Positions 25,124-33,572 of a stretch of 64,000 bases of DNA are shown one piece after another. The position numbers were made by a program, and so were the translations under genes. Source of the stretch: Drouetiella sp036703255 (lineage in GTDB: Bacteria > Cyanobacteriota > Cyanobacteriia > Elainellales > Elainellaceae); the NCBI GenBank assembly GCA_036703255.1, contig DATNPL010000195.1, positions 28,185-92,184 of the forward strand, in the 5' to 3' direction. Below the pieces are notes generated by a model. It was not told the origin of the DNA, did not search any database, and saw nothing but the letters and a program-made list of their open reading frames with translations. Numbering within the stretch: position 1 is the stretch's first letter; every line of letters starts with the position of its first letter.

Positions 25124-25195
25124 TGGGGCGTCGCCAAGTGGTAAGGCAGCGGGTTTTGGTCTCGCCATTCCTAGGTTCGAATCCTAGCGCCCCAG
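25124..25195 (+). tRNA. tRNA-Gln (TTG)
   Basis: Seventy-two bases fold as a cloverleaf. The acceptor stem TGGGGCG pairs with CGCCCCA, G is the discriminator base (25195), and the T-loop reads GGTTCGAATCC. The anticodon stem GCGGG/CTCGC closes the loop TTTTGGT with anticodon TTG at 25156-25158. The U1-A72 pair is a known glutaminyl-tRNA identity feature. CCA is not encoded. Confidence 0.97.
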
Positions 25196-25364
25196 TTCTA
25201 CAAAGTCAGCTAGACAGTTCAATAAACCACCAGTTTGGTGGATTGTTTTGACTCAAGGCGAGTCTGCTTCAAAGCCTTAAAAGTAAAGGTGTTTCTGTAG
25301 CCTGTCCCATTGCCGCAAAAACACCCTCAGTGTAAATCAAGCCAAGCCTCAAGCCTATAGAAGC

Positions 25365-27677
25365 TTAGGACTTTTCTTGATCAACTTGCTCTGCTTGGCT
25401 AACGCGGTGCAGCTTAATGACATCACTCATTTTGCGGATCTGCGTGAACGTGCGCTCTAGCTGGGCATGATCGAGAATGTCGATGCCTAAGCTAATGGTT
25501 GCCGTTTGCCCTGGGAAAGTCTTAACTTGAGCGCTGCGCACGTTAATGTTGTAGTCGCTCAGCCGAGACAAAATATCTTTGAGCACGCCAACGCGATCGA
25601 TCACCTCGATTTGCACCTGTACAGGATAGGTTTGAGGACGGCTGCTGTTTCTAGAATCGTTCCAGCTGACTGGAATCAGGCGATCGCCCGGAATGCTGTC
25701 GGTGTTGTGGCATCCCTGCCGATGGATTGAAATGCCTCGGCTGCCCAACGTCACCACCCCAATAATGGCTTCACCTGGAACGGGGTTACAGCATCCAGCC
25801 AAGCTATAGAGCAGTCCCTCGACTCCGGCAATGGGCGAATCTTTGGCGCGGGTAGAAACCGGGCTAGCAGCCACAGAGTGGGAAGGCAGCAGCAGCATTT
25901 CCTGCTCATGGGTGGCAGCAGGAGCGATCGGCTGTTTGGCTTTGACGGCTTCCCGAATGCGGTTGACTACCAGATTCAAGGTGATCTCGCCGTAGCCCAG
26001 CGCCGCGATTAGATCGTCGGGAGAGGCATAGTTACAGCGTTCGGCTACCATTTGCATCGGGTCGGACTTGAGCAGCGCATCTAGGCCGCTCTTGCCCAGC
26101 TCTTTTTCCAACAGTTCTCGACCCCGCAGCATGTTGTCATCTCGGTTCGATCGCTTATACCATTGTCGAATCCGGTTTCGAGCGCCCGTTGTGACTGCAA
26201 AATTGAGCCAGTCCAGGCTAGGATGCGCATTCTTCTGCGTAATGATTTCCACAATATCGCCATTTTTGAGGCAGGTATCTAGCGTGACCATGCGCTCATT
26301 TACCCTAGCTCCGGCACAGTGGTTGCCCACCTCCGTATGAATGCGATAGGCAAAATCTACTGGAGTTGCCCCCTGGTTCAGCGCTACCACATCACCCCCC
26401 GGCGTAAACACATAGACATCATCGGCAAATAGATTGTCCTTGACGTTTTCCAGATACTCCTGAGCATCTTTTAGGTCACTTTGCCACTCCAGCAGCTGCC
26501 GCAGCCAGGTAAATTTTTCGTCATCTGTAGAAAGCTTGGCACTAGAGTGACCGGACTCCTTGTATTTCCAATGGGCAGCAATGCCATATTCGGCAATGTG
26601 ATGCATTTCCAGCGTGCGGATCTGGACTTCGATCGGTCTGCCTGTCGTGCCAATCACAACCGTATGCAGCGACTGGTAGCGGTTGGGCTTGGGCAAACCA
26701 ATGTAGTCTTTAAAGCGACCTGGAATCGGGCGAAACGCATCATGGACGACGGCTAGCGCCCGATAACATTCATCATTGGTTTGAACAATGACGCGAATGG
26801 CCGCGATATCATAAATTTCCTGAAACTGCTTTTGCTGCCGCTGCATCTTGTGATAGATGCCGTAGAGATGCTTGGGACGGCCACTAATTTCTGAGCAGTG
26901 AATACCAAGCTGCTGGAGGCGATCGCGCAGGGTTTCGGCCACCTGCTCTAACCGGGTTTCGCGATCGATGCGCTTATCGGCAACCAGCTCCTGCATTTCC
27001 CGGTAGGCTTCCGGCTCTAGATACTTGAAGGCAATGTCTTCAAGTTCCCACTTAAAGCGACCGATGCCCAACCGATTGGCTAAAGGCGCAAAAATTTCAC
27101 GGGTTTCTAGAGCAATGCGACGGCGCTTGTCATCCGGCAGATGCTCCAGGGTGCGCATGTTGTGCAGGCGATCGGCTAGCTTGACAACAATCACCCGGAT
27201 ATCCTGCGCCATTGCCAAAAACATGCGGCGAAAGTTCTCGGCTTGTCGCTCAGTTTTGCTGGAAAAGTTGAATTTAGACAGCTTGGTAACGCCCTCAACC
27301 AGCAGCCTCACCTCTACGCCAAAGCGACTCTCAATTTCTTCGCCCGTAACGTCTGTATCTTCAATAATGTCGTGCAAAAAGCCTGCCGCAATCATGGCTC
27401 CGCTCCCGCCCAGGTCGCGCAATAGCCCCGCAACCGCCACCGGATGAGCAATGTAGGGTTCTCCAGAAGCGCGATATTGTCCTTGATGCAAACAATAGGC
27501 AAATTCAAAAGCCTTACAGAGCAGCGTTGCCTCTGCCGAAATGGGACTCCCATCGCAAGTCAGAGGCGATCGCTGCTCAATGATGCACCCCTGAAGCCAC
27601 TCAGGCAGGGTAATGTCTGTAGGAATATCTGCTGCTAGGTTCATGCTATCGAGGTCAGATCGAGTGCTGCTGATCAT
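25365..27677 (-). CDS. rsh: bifunctional (p)ppGpp synthetase/hydrolase (RelA/SpoT homologue)
   Basis: 770 residues with the full long-RSH layout. The HD hydrolase domain (about 50-200) contains YIAHPVAVAGLL and the metal motif FLHDIIEDT. The synthetase domain (about 240-350) has YGIYHKMQ, RVIVQTNDECY and the substrate loop RYQSLHTVVIG. The TGS domain starts near 410 (VYVFTPGGDVVALNQGATPVDFAY), followed by a zinc-finger-like region with LAGCCNPVPG and a C-terminal ACT domain (about 690-760). An intact hydrolase site suggests both synthesis and removal of the alarmone, as expected when a genome has a single long RSH. It is a soluble, ribosome-associated stress regulator. Start ATG at 27677; ATG at 27644 is an alternative. 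It is monocistronic by spacing. Confidence 0.95.
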   Translation of the reverse strand: MISSTRSDLDSMNLAADIPTDITLPEWLQGCIIEQRSPLTCDGSPISAEATLLCKAFEFAYCLHQGQYRASGEPYIAHPVAVAGLLRDLGGSGAMIAAGFLHDIIEDTDVTGEEIESRFGVEVRLLVEGVTKLSKFNFSSKTERQAENFRRMFLAMAQDIRVIVVKLADRLHNMRTLEHLPDDKRRRIALETREIFAPLANRLGIGRFKWELEDIAFKYLEPEAYREMQELVADKRIDRETRLEQVAETLRDRLQQLGIHCSEISGRPKHLYGIYHKMQRQQKQFQEIYDIAAIRVIVQTNDECYRALAVVHDAFRPIPGRFKDYIGLPKPNRYQSLHTVVIGTTGRPIEVQIRTLEMHHIAEYGIAAHWKYKESGHSSAKLSTDDEKFTWLRQLLEWQSDLKDAQEYLENVKDNLFADDVYVFTPGGDVVALNQGATPVDFAYRIHTEVGNHCAGARVNERMVTLDTCLKNGDIVEIITQKNAHPSLDWLNFAVTTGARNRIRQWYKRSNRDDNMLRGRELLEKELGKSGLDALLKSDPMQMVAERCNYASPDDLIAALGYGEITLNLVVNRIREAVKAKQPIAPAATHEQEMLLLPSHSVAASPVSTRAKDSPIAGVEGLLYSLAGCCNPVPGEAIIGVVTLGSRGISIHRQGCHNTDSIPGDRLIPVSWNDSRNSSRPQTYPVQVQIEVIDRVGVLKDILSRLSDYNINVRSAQVKTFPGQTATISLGIDILDHAQLERTFTQIRKMSDVIKLHRVSQAEQVDQEKS

Positions 27678-28303
27678 TGGCGAAAAGGGCTAAGGGATAG
27701 ATTTTGCTGATTTTACGGTATGCAGATCACGCGGATCACAAAATTGTCATTCACAAGGGCTTTGAGTTCTCGAGGGCTTTGAATGCTCCCCTGAGTGGGA
27801 ATCGAAGCCAAAATGTTGAGTTACAAGGCTGAGCGCATTTAGCGATACCTGATCACTCCATAACACTTCTAATGCTTTAGAAGCGGGGAGTAATTTCAAA
27901 TTTGGCTAGCTTTATGTTTTGCTAAGCCACCTATTAACTTTCGCTATAAATTAAAGATAGATAAGCTGCCGAAGCTCGATCGCGATCGCTTAGGAATGGG
28001 GCAAACCCTCTACAGGGCTTAGAAAAGAGCTTAGAAGAATCTAGGGATTTCAGCGAGGTCTGAGTGGGAATATCTGAGACAATTATTTTCGTATTATAGA
28101 GATCTGTTGCGATGTGTTACGCACAACCTGCTTAATCTAGAGAAAACTAAAGGATAATCTTTAGATAATTTTTGGTTTTTGTTTTTAATTATAGGGAGCC
28201 GTACAAAACTAAGTTGCCCCGTTTTGTGAGCGTTAGCCTCAAGCTGTACGGTGCCAAAATGAGCGCTTAATGTTCAGATGGTCAGAGTCTACCACTAGAG
28301 TCC
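27678..28303. other. intergenic region upstream of the PatD-like gene
   Basis: About 625 bases between divergent genes. It contains a small inverted repeat CTAAAG/CTTTAG (28147-28152, 28159-28164) and a longer spaced pair CCGTACA/TGTACGG near 28199 and 28245, either of which could be regulatory. No reading frame with convincing content. Confidence 0.4.
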
Positions 28304-28675
28304 ATGCTGCCAGAACCTTATCGTCAGCTTTACCAGAACTTTCAGCGCCTGCTCTATCAGTTGCAAACACAGTTAGCTCAAGGCGATCGCTCTCTTCTCC
28401 AGGCCGATCTTGCCGCAGCTCAAAGCTATTTTCAGTCTCAAATCCTGGCAATTAATTTAGAGGAGCTTGAACCAGAGGGACTTGAAGCTGCCGTCGCTGC
28501 CAAAACACAGTCCTTTCAGGTCGAGATCAACAAGCAGATGCGCCTCCTCAAAACCGACCTGATGTTTTTGCAGACTGCCCGTTTGACCATTACCCAAAGC
28601 CAAAGACAGCAGCAAATGGGCGATCGCATCGTTCTGCTGCTGCGATATTGTGAAGCGGTGCTGGGCGAAACCTAA
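28304..28675 (+). CDS. PatD-like protein (heterocyst frequency control family)
   Basis: 123 residues, all alpha-helical and soluble, starting LPEPYRQLYQNFQRLLYQLQ. The middle has EINKQMRLLKTDLMFLQTARL, and the end RIVLLLRYCEAVLGE. This pattern matches what I recall of the PatD family of filamentous cyanobacteria, in which PatD influences how often heterocysts form in Anabaena. The function in this organism is not established, and the match is from memory of the family pattern. No other heterocyst genes are visible in the window, so presence here does not show that the organism fixes nitrogen in heterocysts. Confidence 0.55.
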   Translation: MLPEPYRQLYQNFQRLLYQLQTQLAQGDRSLLQADLAAAQSYFQSQILAINLEELEPEGLEAAVAAKTQSFQVEINKQMRLLKTDLMFLQTARLTITQSQRQQQMGDRIVLLLRYCEAVLGET

Positions 28676-28682
28676 ACGGCTA

Positions 28683-28718
28683 AACAAAAAACAGATCCTG
28701 CCTTTAAGGTCAGGATCT
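28683..28718. terminator. bidirectional terminator between convergent genes
   Basis: AGATCCTG (28693-28700) pairs with CAGGATCT (28711-28718), with further CCTT/AAGG pairing inside and one bulge. It sits between the PatD-like gene (+) and the M23 peptidase (-). The A-rich stretch at 28682-28692 gives a U-tract on the minus strand, so it probably serves mainly the peptidase gene. Confidence 0.7.
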
Positions 28719-28743
28719 ATTTGCGGGTTATGAATTTGCCAAT

Positions 28744-30015
28744 CTAGCGCGTGATCTGCAAATCAGGGCGGATGCCGCTAGACTCCTGGGGGCGAGGCAA
28801 CGGATTAGCGCTAACGACGCCATTAGGAATTGTTTTTTTGGCTTCCACCATTTCTAGCGCCTTTTTAAGACTCTTCCAGCCAATCGAGGCAAACAGCGAG
28901 TCGGCTTTTTGCTCACCCGGCTTAATGCCCTTGATGAACTGCGCCAGAGAATACTCTAGAGCCTGACCTGGATCAACCATCGTCCAGCCTTGGGGCGTGA
29001 GTTTGTGAAACTCAAAGTGCAAATGAGGGCCTGTAGAATATCCTGTACTGCCCACCCGACCAATCACTTCACCCTGCTTCACCATATCTCCAGGCTTGAC
29101 AAAAGCCTCGGACAAGTGGGCGTACAGGCTTTCTTGCGTATCTTTGTTGTGGCGCAGAACGACGGCCAGCCCATAACCCCCCATGAGATCGGCAATTTGC
29201 ACCTTCCCGTCAAACACCGCCATCACCGGAGTGCCCTGGGGTGCGCCCAAATCTGTGCCCGAATGGAAGCGGCTCTCACCTGCGATCGGATGGATTCGCC
29301 AGCCAAACGCAGAGGTGATAGCAGCCGGGATCGTTAGCGGAAACTGAAGGCTAATATTGCCATTGCTAATCTGAGCGGGCGGACGCACCGTTAGATTGTA
29401 GAAGTCTTGCACCGAAGGTAGCGCCACGGCGGTATTGTAGGTGCCGCTATAGCCGCTACCAGAGCCACCTGCTCCGCTAAACTCCACAGAGTCAGCGGCG
29501 AGAGAGGGCGCTAGGGGACAAATGCTATTGGGCACACCCTGTCCCGAAGGCAGGACGGCCTGACATCCGGTAGAGCGCTCAGACAAAATCACATCTGGGC
29601 TGGTCGCGCCTAGCGAGTAGGGCGTCGGATCGATGTAATCGCCATTGGGTTGACCAAAAGCAGCTTTAGCATCGTTTTCTAGGTCAGGAGAGAGCAAATC
29701 AGTCGAAACGGACGGCTCCTCAGCAGCGGAACTGCCGATCGCTTCTTCCGGCTCTCCAACAGGAGCGATCGCCTCAGGTTCGGTCAACATCTCAGAGGGT
29801 GTGGCGGATGGAGATGTGGGCAAAGGCGCTACGAGATCATCTACAAATAAATCTTGGGCGCTGGGAACGGCTGAGCTATCGACTGAGGAGGAAGGCGTTT
29901 GGGCATAACCTGTACCTGCGCTGAGCAGGCTAAGACCACTTAACCCCAGACTGAGCAGTAGGGAACGCTGGCTCAAGAAGCCTTGAAACACCCGGTTTGA
30001 ATCACGTTTAGTCAT
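28744..30015 (-). CDS. M23 family metallopeptidase (secreted or envelope)
   Basis: 423 residues from the ATG at 30015, favoured because AAGGA lies 7 bases upstream; ATG at 30039 is the alternative. N-terminal signal peptide: basic MTKRDSNR, hydrophobic LLLSLGLSGLSLLSAGTGYA, cleavage probably after GYA. A Ser/Pro/Glu-rich linker follows to about residue 180. The peptidase domain has the zinc motif FGWRIHPIAGESRFHSGTDLGAPQGTPV (H and D ligands, about 250) and GSTGYSTGPHLHFEFH (HxH, about 330). These residues are complete, so catalytic peptidoglycan hydrolysis is expected rather than an EnvC-like activator role. It acts in the periplasm on cell-wall crosslinks. Confidence 0.9.
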   Translation of the reverse strand: MTKRDSNRVFQGFLSQRSLLLSLGLSGLSLLSAGTGYAQTPSSSVDSSAVPSAQDLFVDDLVAPLPTSPSATPSEMLTEPEAIAPVGEPEEAIGSSAAEEPSVSTDLLSPDLENDAKAAFGQPNGDYIDPTPYSLGATSPDVILSERSTGCQAVLPSGQGVPNSICPLAPSLAADSVEFSGAGGSGSGYSGTYNTAVALPSVQDFYNLTVRPPAQISNGNISLQFPLTIPAAITSAFGWRIHPIAGESRFHSGTDLGAPQGTPVMAVFDGKVQIADLMGGYGLAVVLRHNKDTQESLYAHLSEAFVKPGDMVKQGEVIGRVGSTGYSTGPHLHFEFHKLTPQGWTMVDPGQALEYSLAQFIKGIKPGEQKADSLFASIGWKSLKKALEMVEAKKTIPNGVVSANPLPRPQESSGIRPDLQITR

Positions 30016-30621
30016 CACTATGTCCTTAGCAGGCTGCATTCAAGCTGAAATTAAGCGGGGCAAAGGGGCTAAATCACAACCCAAGACATCATAATCTGGA
30101 TTTTGACGACATTGGGAGAGACTCCCTCATCCGATCGGGGGATTTTCTCAAAGAGTTGAGTATTTATAGTCGTCAATTTATCTATCAAAGTTCCGATCTT
30201 TCTCAGATTTTTAGTAAAAATCTGCAAATTTTTCCGGTCAGAGCGATCGCACCCCAGAATAAGTATAGATTTACCCTGCTGTATTGTGGATATCGCTGAT
30301 GCTGGATGGAATTTTGACACTGCTCCACCATAGCGCAAACAAATGGAACCGTCTGCCCACTCTGCTCTGGGGGAGTTCCAAAAAACCCACTCAGTTCGTT
30401 GCTGCCGATAGATTGCAATAAATTTCACGAGGGCGCTTCTGGCCTTCACAACCTCCATCAATGAACTTAGGATCGTGGATTAAATAACACCGGAACCTTA
30501 AGCGTAAGGGTTTAGCATTCGGGCAACCCTCTTTGCTACGACCCAGGGCACCTCTGCCGAATGCCAAACCCCTACAGGTATATCGGTTTTATTTCGTTCT
30601 CGTTCCTTAGCGTACACATCC
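30016..30621. other. intergenic region with a palindromic repeat
   Basis: About 600 bases between the M23 peptidase and the large glycosyltransferase, both on the minus strand. A 130-codon minus-strand frame is rejected. The only clear structure is the inverted repeat at 30508-30571. Confidence 0.45.
30508..30571. repeat. palindromic intergenic repeat
   Basis: GGGTTTAGCATTCGGGCA (30508-30525) is matched by TGCCGAATGCCAAACCC (30555-30571) as inverted arms, with one bulge and one G-T-type change, around a 29-base loop. The sequence resembles a short hairpin repeat that I recall as common in intergenic DNA of filamentous cyanobacteria; that recall is unverified. It is 50 bases from the glycosyltransferase stop and could act as its transcription end. 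Confidence 0.6.
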
Positions 30622-33249
30622 TTATTGCAAGGCTTGTCGGTAGGCCGCGTGAATGCGCCGCAGATAGTTCGTCATGCTGAAGAACTTCGCCACCTGTTTA
30701 CCCTCGGTAGAAAGCTGCGATCGCAAAGCAGGGCTGTTGAGCAGACCTGCCATCTTGTCTCGAATGTCGCCCACCTCATAGGGATCAACATACACGGCCG
30801 CATTGCCGCAGACTTCGGGCAAGCAGGAAACATTGGATGTAATCACAGGACAGCCAAAGCTCATCGCCTCGACCGGGGGCAGTCCAAATCCTTCATACAA
30901 CGAAGGAAACACCAGACAGAGGGCACCCCGATAGAGGTAACGCAAGCTGCTTGTGGGCACATATTCCAGTAGCTTCACCTGTTTACCCGGATTTTTGCTG
31001 TTGGATACATAGCCCACTTTAGACAGCTCATCTTCCCAAAGCCAGCCCTTTTTACCGACAATCACCAGCGGCATATCCGTATCCAAGCCAGAGTAGGCAT
31101 CGATCAATCTGCCCACATTTTTCTTAGGTTCGATCGCCCCCACAAACAAAAAGTATTTTTGATATTCCAAGCCATAGCGCTCTAGAAATTCTGCAACTTC
31201 TCGCTTAGAGGCTTCCAGTGGCTCTAGGGCGATCGGTTGATAGGTCACGATGATTTTGTCTGGATCGGCCTCGTCAAAATAGGTCAACAGATCCTGCTTC
31301 GAGCTTTCAGAAACGGTGATAATCGCCGCAGATTCCTTCAACGCATCTCGAATTTTAAAGTAGAAGTTTTCTTTGTCATCCAGCGTGGCATAAGGCAGGC
31401 GCAGCGGAATCAGATCGTGAACCGTCGTAATTTTTTTGGCTCCCCGAATTTGCATCGGCAGCGGATAGGTGGCGTGCCAGAGATCAATTTTTTCGGGAAC
31501 AGAAATTTGGGTCTTTAGCCCCAGTTTTTTGTACAGAACATTGGCAACGCCATAGCATTGGGGCAGATTAAAAGACTCAGCGTATTTGAGAACATCTTCG
31601 CTATGTTGGCCACGGGTAACGACGAAATTGCGATCGCCTCTTCTGCGCCGCGCCCGATACAGGGGCGAAGTCGATTTTGCCAAGCCTTTGAGCAAAAACA
31701 ACAGGCTATGATTCTCAGCCGGATTGTCAAAAAAGAAGACCTCATCCAAAATCTCATTGGACTTGTAGCCGCCTCGGCTCAGCAGCACATCAATATGTGC
31801 CCCTAGCAACGTCAAAGCCTGAATTAGGCTAATGCCGTAGGTCTTAATGCCCGTCCCCTTCTTGAGCTGCAAGTTATACCCATCAACCAGAACATTCACT
31901 CCCGCGAGGCTCAAGTCTGATGGTACGACGATCGGCTGGGGTTCAGATTTCGGCTTTTTGGATAGGGGCTGAGCAGCCTGCTTCTCGCCCGATGCCGCTT
32001 CAGAGAATGCAGGCAACTGGCTGACCTGAGCCACCGGAGTCGGATACGCGATCGGCTGAGGCAGATCCACCGTTCTACTTTCGACCGAGAGTTCACTCAG
32101 GTTGCCCCAGGTAGAGTCTTCTGCTGAGGTGCGGAACGATCGCACTAGACCGGGCACACAAACCACATAGCCTCCCTGCTTGACGATCGAGCGGGGCGAC
32201 CAGCAGGTAATCCACCAGTCCTCATCGGCACCCTGTCCTGGCTTACCTCGGTCGGGCTTAGGCGCACCCAGATAAGGCGTGGGAATCGGCATGACGCCTC
32301 GCCAATAGTCGCGGTGGGCATGGAGGTGCTGACCGGGCATCGATCGCTTGTACAAGACTGGATATCCCGCTATTTCACCTGTGCCAAAGTTAGGATGCTC
32401 CAGGGCATCGCGTCCGGCTAGCAGGGGGCGATCGCGCGGGTCTTGAATCTGCGCCAAAACTTTCAGCGTATCGGGGTTGATGTCAACATCATCCTGAAAG
32501 TAGGAAATCCATTCGATCGCTGGGTCAGCCAGCCAATACTCCAGCCCAACATTCATCGCGTTAGGCAACCCTCGGTTTTCGGGAAGGCCAATCAGAGGCA
32601 CCTGATGCTGCTGAGCAATTTGGCAGTTTTCCTGGTGATTTTCTGGCGTTGAGGCATCATCGACCACTACTACCGGAATGCCAAGCGCCAGCACCTGAGG
32701 CAGCGATCGCGCTAGGCTTTGCGGGCGATTATACGTCGTAATAACGGCAGCATAGGTGGGCGGGCGATGGGACTGCTCTAAAGCTTCAAATACTTCATCA
32801 AACTGCCGCATGAGCGCTGTAATGTGGACTTTGTCTGGCGGCTGTACGCCTGCAATTGGCGCGCTGGCATAGATGACAAACACTTCGTTGGCAAAAACAG
32901 GATGAAACTGCTCAAGCACTTTTAAGGCCACAGGTGCTTCAATCTCAAGCGCCATGCCTTTGTGAAAGACAACAAACTGAAACTGCTCAGCGGGCAGCAG
33001 GTAAGAGACGTTGTAGTGGTAGACTCCGGAGAAACAATCGAGGAACTCGTTAGGAGCCAAAATTGCGTCAAGCGGTTCGGCATAGGTCTCCAAAAACGAT
33101 CGCGCCTGCATCCAAAATTCATCTTCAGTAGGAAATGGCATGGGAAAGGGGGTAAGTTCTCCGGCGTTTCTGATTTTAGGGATAAATCTATGATTGGGCA
33201 CCCGTGCTGCAAATTCCGAGTCATCAGCAAAACCTTGACCGAATCGCAA
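30622..33249 (-). CDS. GT2-GT4 bifunctional glycosyltransferase
   Basis: Up to 875 residues from a TTG at 33249; an ATG at 33141 (839 residues) is possible and neither has a clear ribosome site. Residues 35-170 are an unassigned N-terminal domain. Residues 178-390 are a GT-A GT2 domain: YAAVITTYNRPQSLARSL, VVVVDDASTPENHQ and the metal site ISYFQDDVDINPDTL. After a Ser/Pro/Lys-rich linker (about 400-445), residues 448-870 are a GT-B GT4 domain: NVLVDGYNLQLKKGTGIKTYG, FLFVGAIEPKKNVGRLIDAY, and VFPSLYEGFGLPPVEAMSFGCPVI with the conserved EAM glutamate. One chain could thus add two sugars in succession. No membrane span is seen. It is divergent from the DAHP synthase leader. Confidence 0.86.
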   Translation of the reverse strand: MRFGQGFADDSEFAARVPNHRFIPKIRNAGELTPFPMPFPTEDEFWMQARSFLETYAEPLDAILAPNEFLDCFSGVYHYNVSYLLPAEQFQFVVFHKGMALEIEAPVALKVLEQFHPVFANEVFVIYASAPIAGVQPPDKVHITALMRQFDEVFEALEQSHRPPTYAAVITTYNRPQSLARSLPQVLALGIPVVVVDDASTPENHQENCQIAQQHQVPLIGLPENRGLPNAMNVGLEYWLADPAIEWISYFQDDVDINPDTLKVLAQIQDPRDRPLLAGRDALEHPNFGTGEIAGYPVLYKRSMPGQHLHAHRDYWRGVMPIPTPYLGAPKPDRGKPGQGADEDWWITCWSPRSIVKQGGYVVCVPGLVRSFRTSAEDSTWGNLSELSVESRTVDLPQPIAYPTPVAQVSQLPAFSEAASGEKQAAQPLSKKPKSEPQPIVVPSDLSLAGVNVLVDGYNLQLKKGTGIKTYGISLIQALTLLGAHIDVLLSRGGYKSNEILDEVFFFDNPAENHSLLFLLKGLAKSTSPLYRARRRRGDRNFVVTRGQHSEDVLKYAESFNLPQCYGVANVLYKKLGLKTQISVPEKIDLWHATYPLPMQIRGAKKITTVHDLIPLRLPYATLDDKENFYFKIRDALKESAAIITVSESSKQDLLTYFDEADPDKIIVTYQPIALEPLEASKREVAEFLERYGLEYQKYFLFVGAIEPKKNVGRLIDAYSGLDTDMPLVIVGKKGWLWEDELSKVGYVSNSKNPGKQVKLLEYVPTSSLRYLYRGALCLVFPSLYEGFGLPPVEAMSFGCPVITSNVSCLPEVCGNAAVYVDPYEVGDIRDKMAGLLNSPALRSQLSTEGKQVAKFFSMTNYLRRIHAAYRQALQ

Positions 33250-33315
33250 AGCATTTGCTAGCCTAAGCAGATAAGCGCAGGTGAATTAAGTTTTAGCAGA
33301 GTAGATTTCACAGCC

Positions 33316-33372
33316 ATGTACCCCACAGCGCCCTACTTTTATTTTTGGTTTAGCAAGGTTCACCTGAGGTGA
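33316..33372 (+). CDS. leader peptide 1 of the DAHP synthase attenuator
   Basis: An 18-codon frame, ATG at 33316, TGA at 33370-33372, reading MYPTAPYFYFWFSKVHLR. Seven of 18 residues are aromatic. Codons 7-12 (33334-33351) are an uninterrupted Tyr-Phe-Tyr-Phe-Trp-Phe run covering all three aromatic amino acids, the end products of the pathway that the downstream enzyme begins. Its last codons form the left arm of the stem at 33357-33404, and a terminator follows at 33403-33432. No strong ribosome site is visible (GCAGAG, about 33296-33301, is weak), so translation must be tested. It is read as a sensing peptide with no function of its own, by analogy with trpL and pheL. Confidence 0.75.
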   Translation: MYPTAPYFYFWFSKVHLR

Positions 33373-33404
33373 GTCCAGCTTTGCATGGAACCTCAAGGTG
33401 AACC
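33357..33404 (+). promoter_or_regulatory. attenuator stem overlapping leader peptide 1
   Basis: GGTTCACCTGAGGT (33357-33370) pairs with ACCTCAAGGTGAACC (33390-33404) through 14 base pairs with one bulged A. The left arm lies in the last five codons and the stop of leader peptide 1. The right arm shares bases 33401-33404 with the base of terminator 1, so the two structures compete at their edges. A ribosome paused on the aromatic codons, 6-20 bases upstream, would cover the left arm. The direction of control (which state permits read-through) is not decided by inspection. Confidence 0.65.
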
Positions 33405-33432
33405 GCAGAATCGACTCTGCGGTTTTTGTTTT
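33403..33432 (+). terminator. intrinsic terminator 1 in the DAHP synthase leader
   Basis: CCGCAGA (33403-33409) pairs with TCTGCGG (33416-33422), extendable by AA/TT, around a 6-base loop, followed by TTTTTGTTTT. It stands between leader peptides 1 and 2 on the coding strand of the DAHP synthase gene, so it would stop transcription before the gene. Confidence 0.8.
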
Positions 33433-33483
33433 ATGTAGGCTTTTTCCTCCTTCTTCCGTTTCCTCTCACAGCCGCTTATTCGC

Positions 33484-33546
33484 ATGACTCACCTTGCCAC
33501 CTGGTTTTTTGGATTTTACTTCTGGAGCGTCAACCGCTTCGGATGA
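33484..33546 (+). CDS. leader peptide 2 of the DAHP synthase attenuator
   Basis: A 20-codon frame, ATG at 33484, TGA at 33544-33546, reading MTHLATWFFGFYFWSVNRFG. Eight residues are aromatic; codons 7-14 (33502-33525) contain two Trp, four Phe and one Tyr. It shares FYFW followed closely by Ser-X-X with leader peptide 1 (FYFWFSKV versus FYFWSVNR), which suggests that the two units arose by duplication. It is followed after 26 bases by terminator 2. The upstream sequence is pyrimidine-rich without a Shine-Dalgarno site, so it may be translated leaderless-like or by coupling; this is uncertain. Confidence 0.75.
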   Translation: MTHLATWFFGFYFWSVNRFG

Positions 33547-33572
33547 GAGAGTCGTGCAAACGTTTCTTGAAC

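Noticed and set aside
30069..30461. 130-codon minus-strand frame upstream of the M23 peptidase
   Set aside because: No domain, no ribosome site, low-complexity ending, and a position in an intergenic region between two real genes; likely chance.
33250..33315. Promoter of the DAHP synthase leader
   Set aside because: A -10/-35 pair could not be chosen with confidence among several AT-rich stretches.
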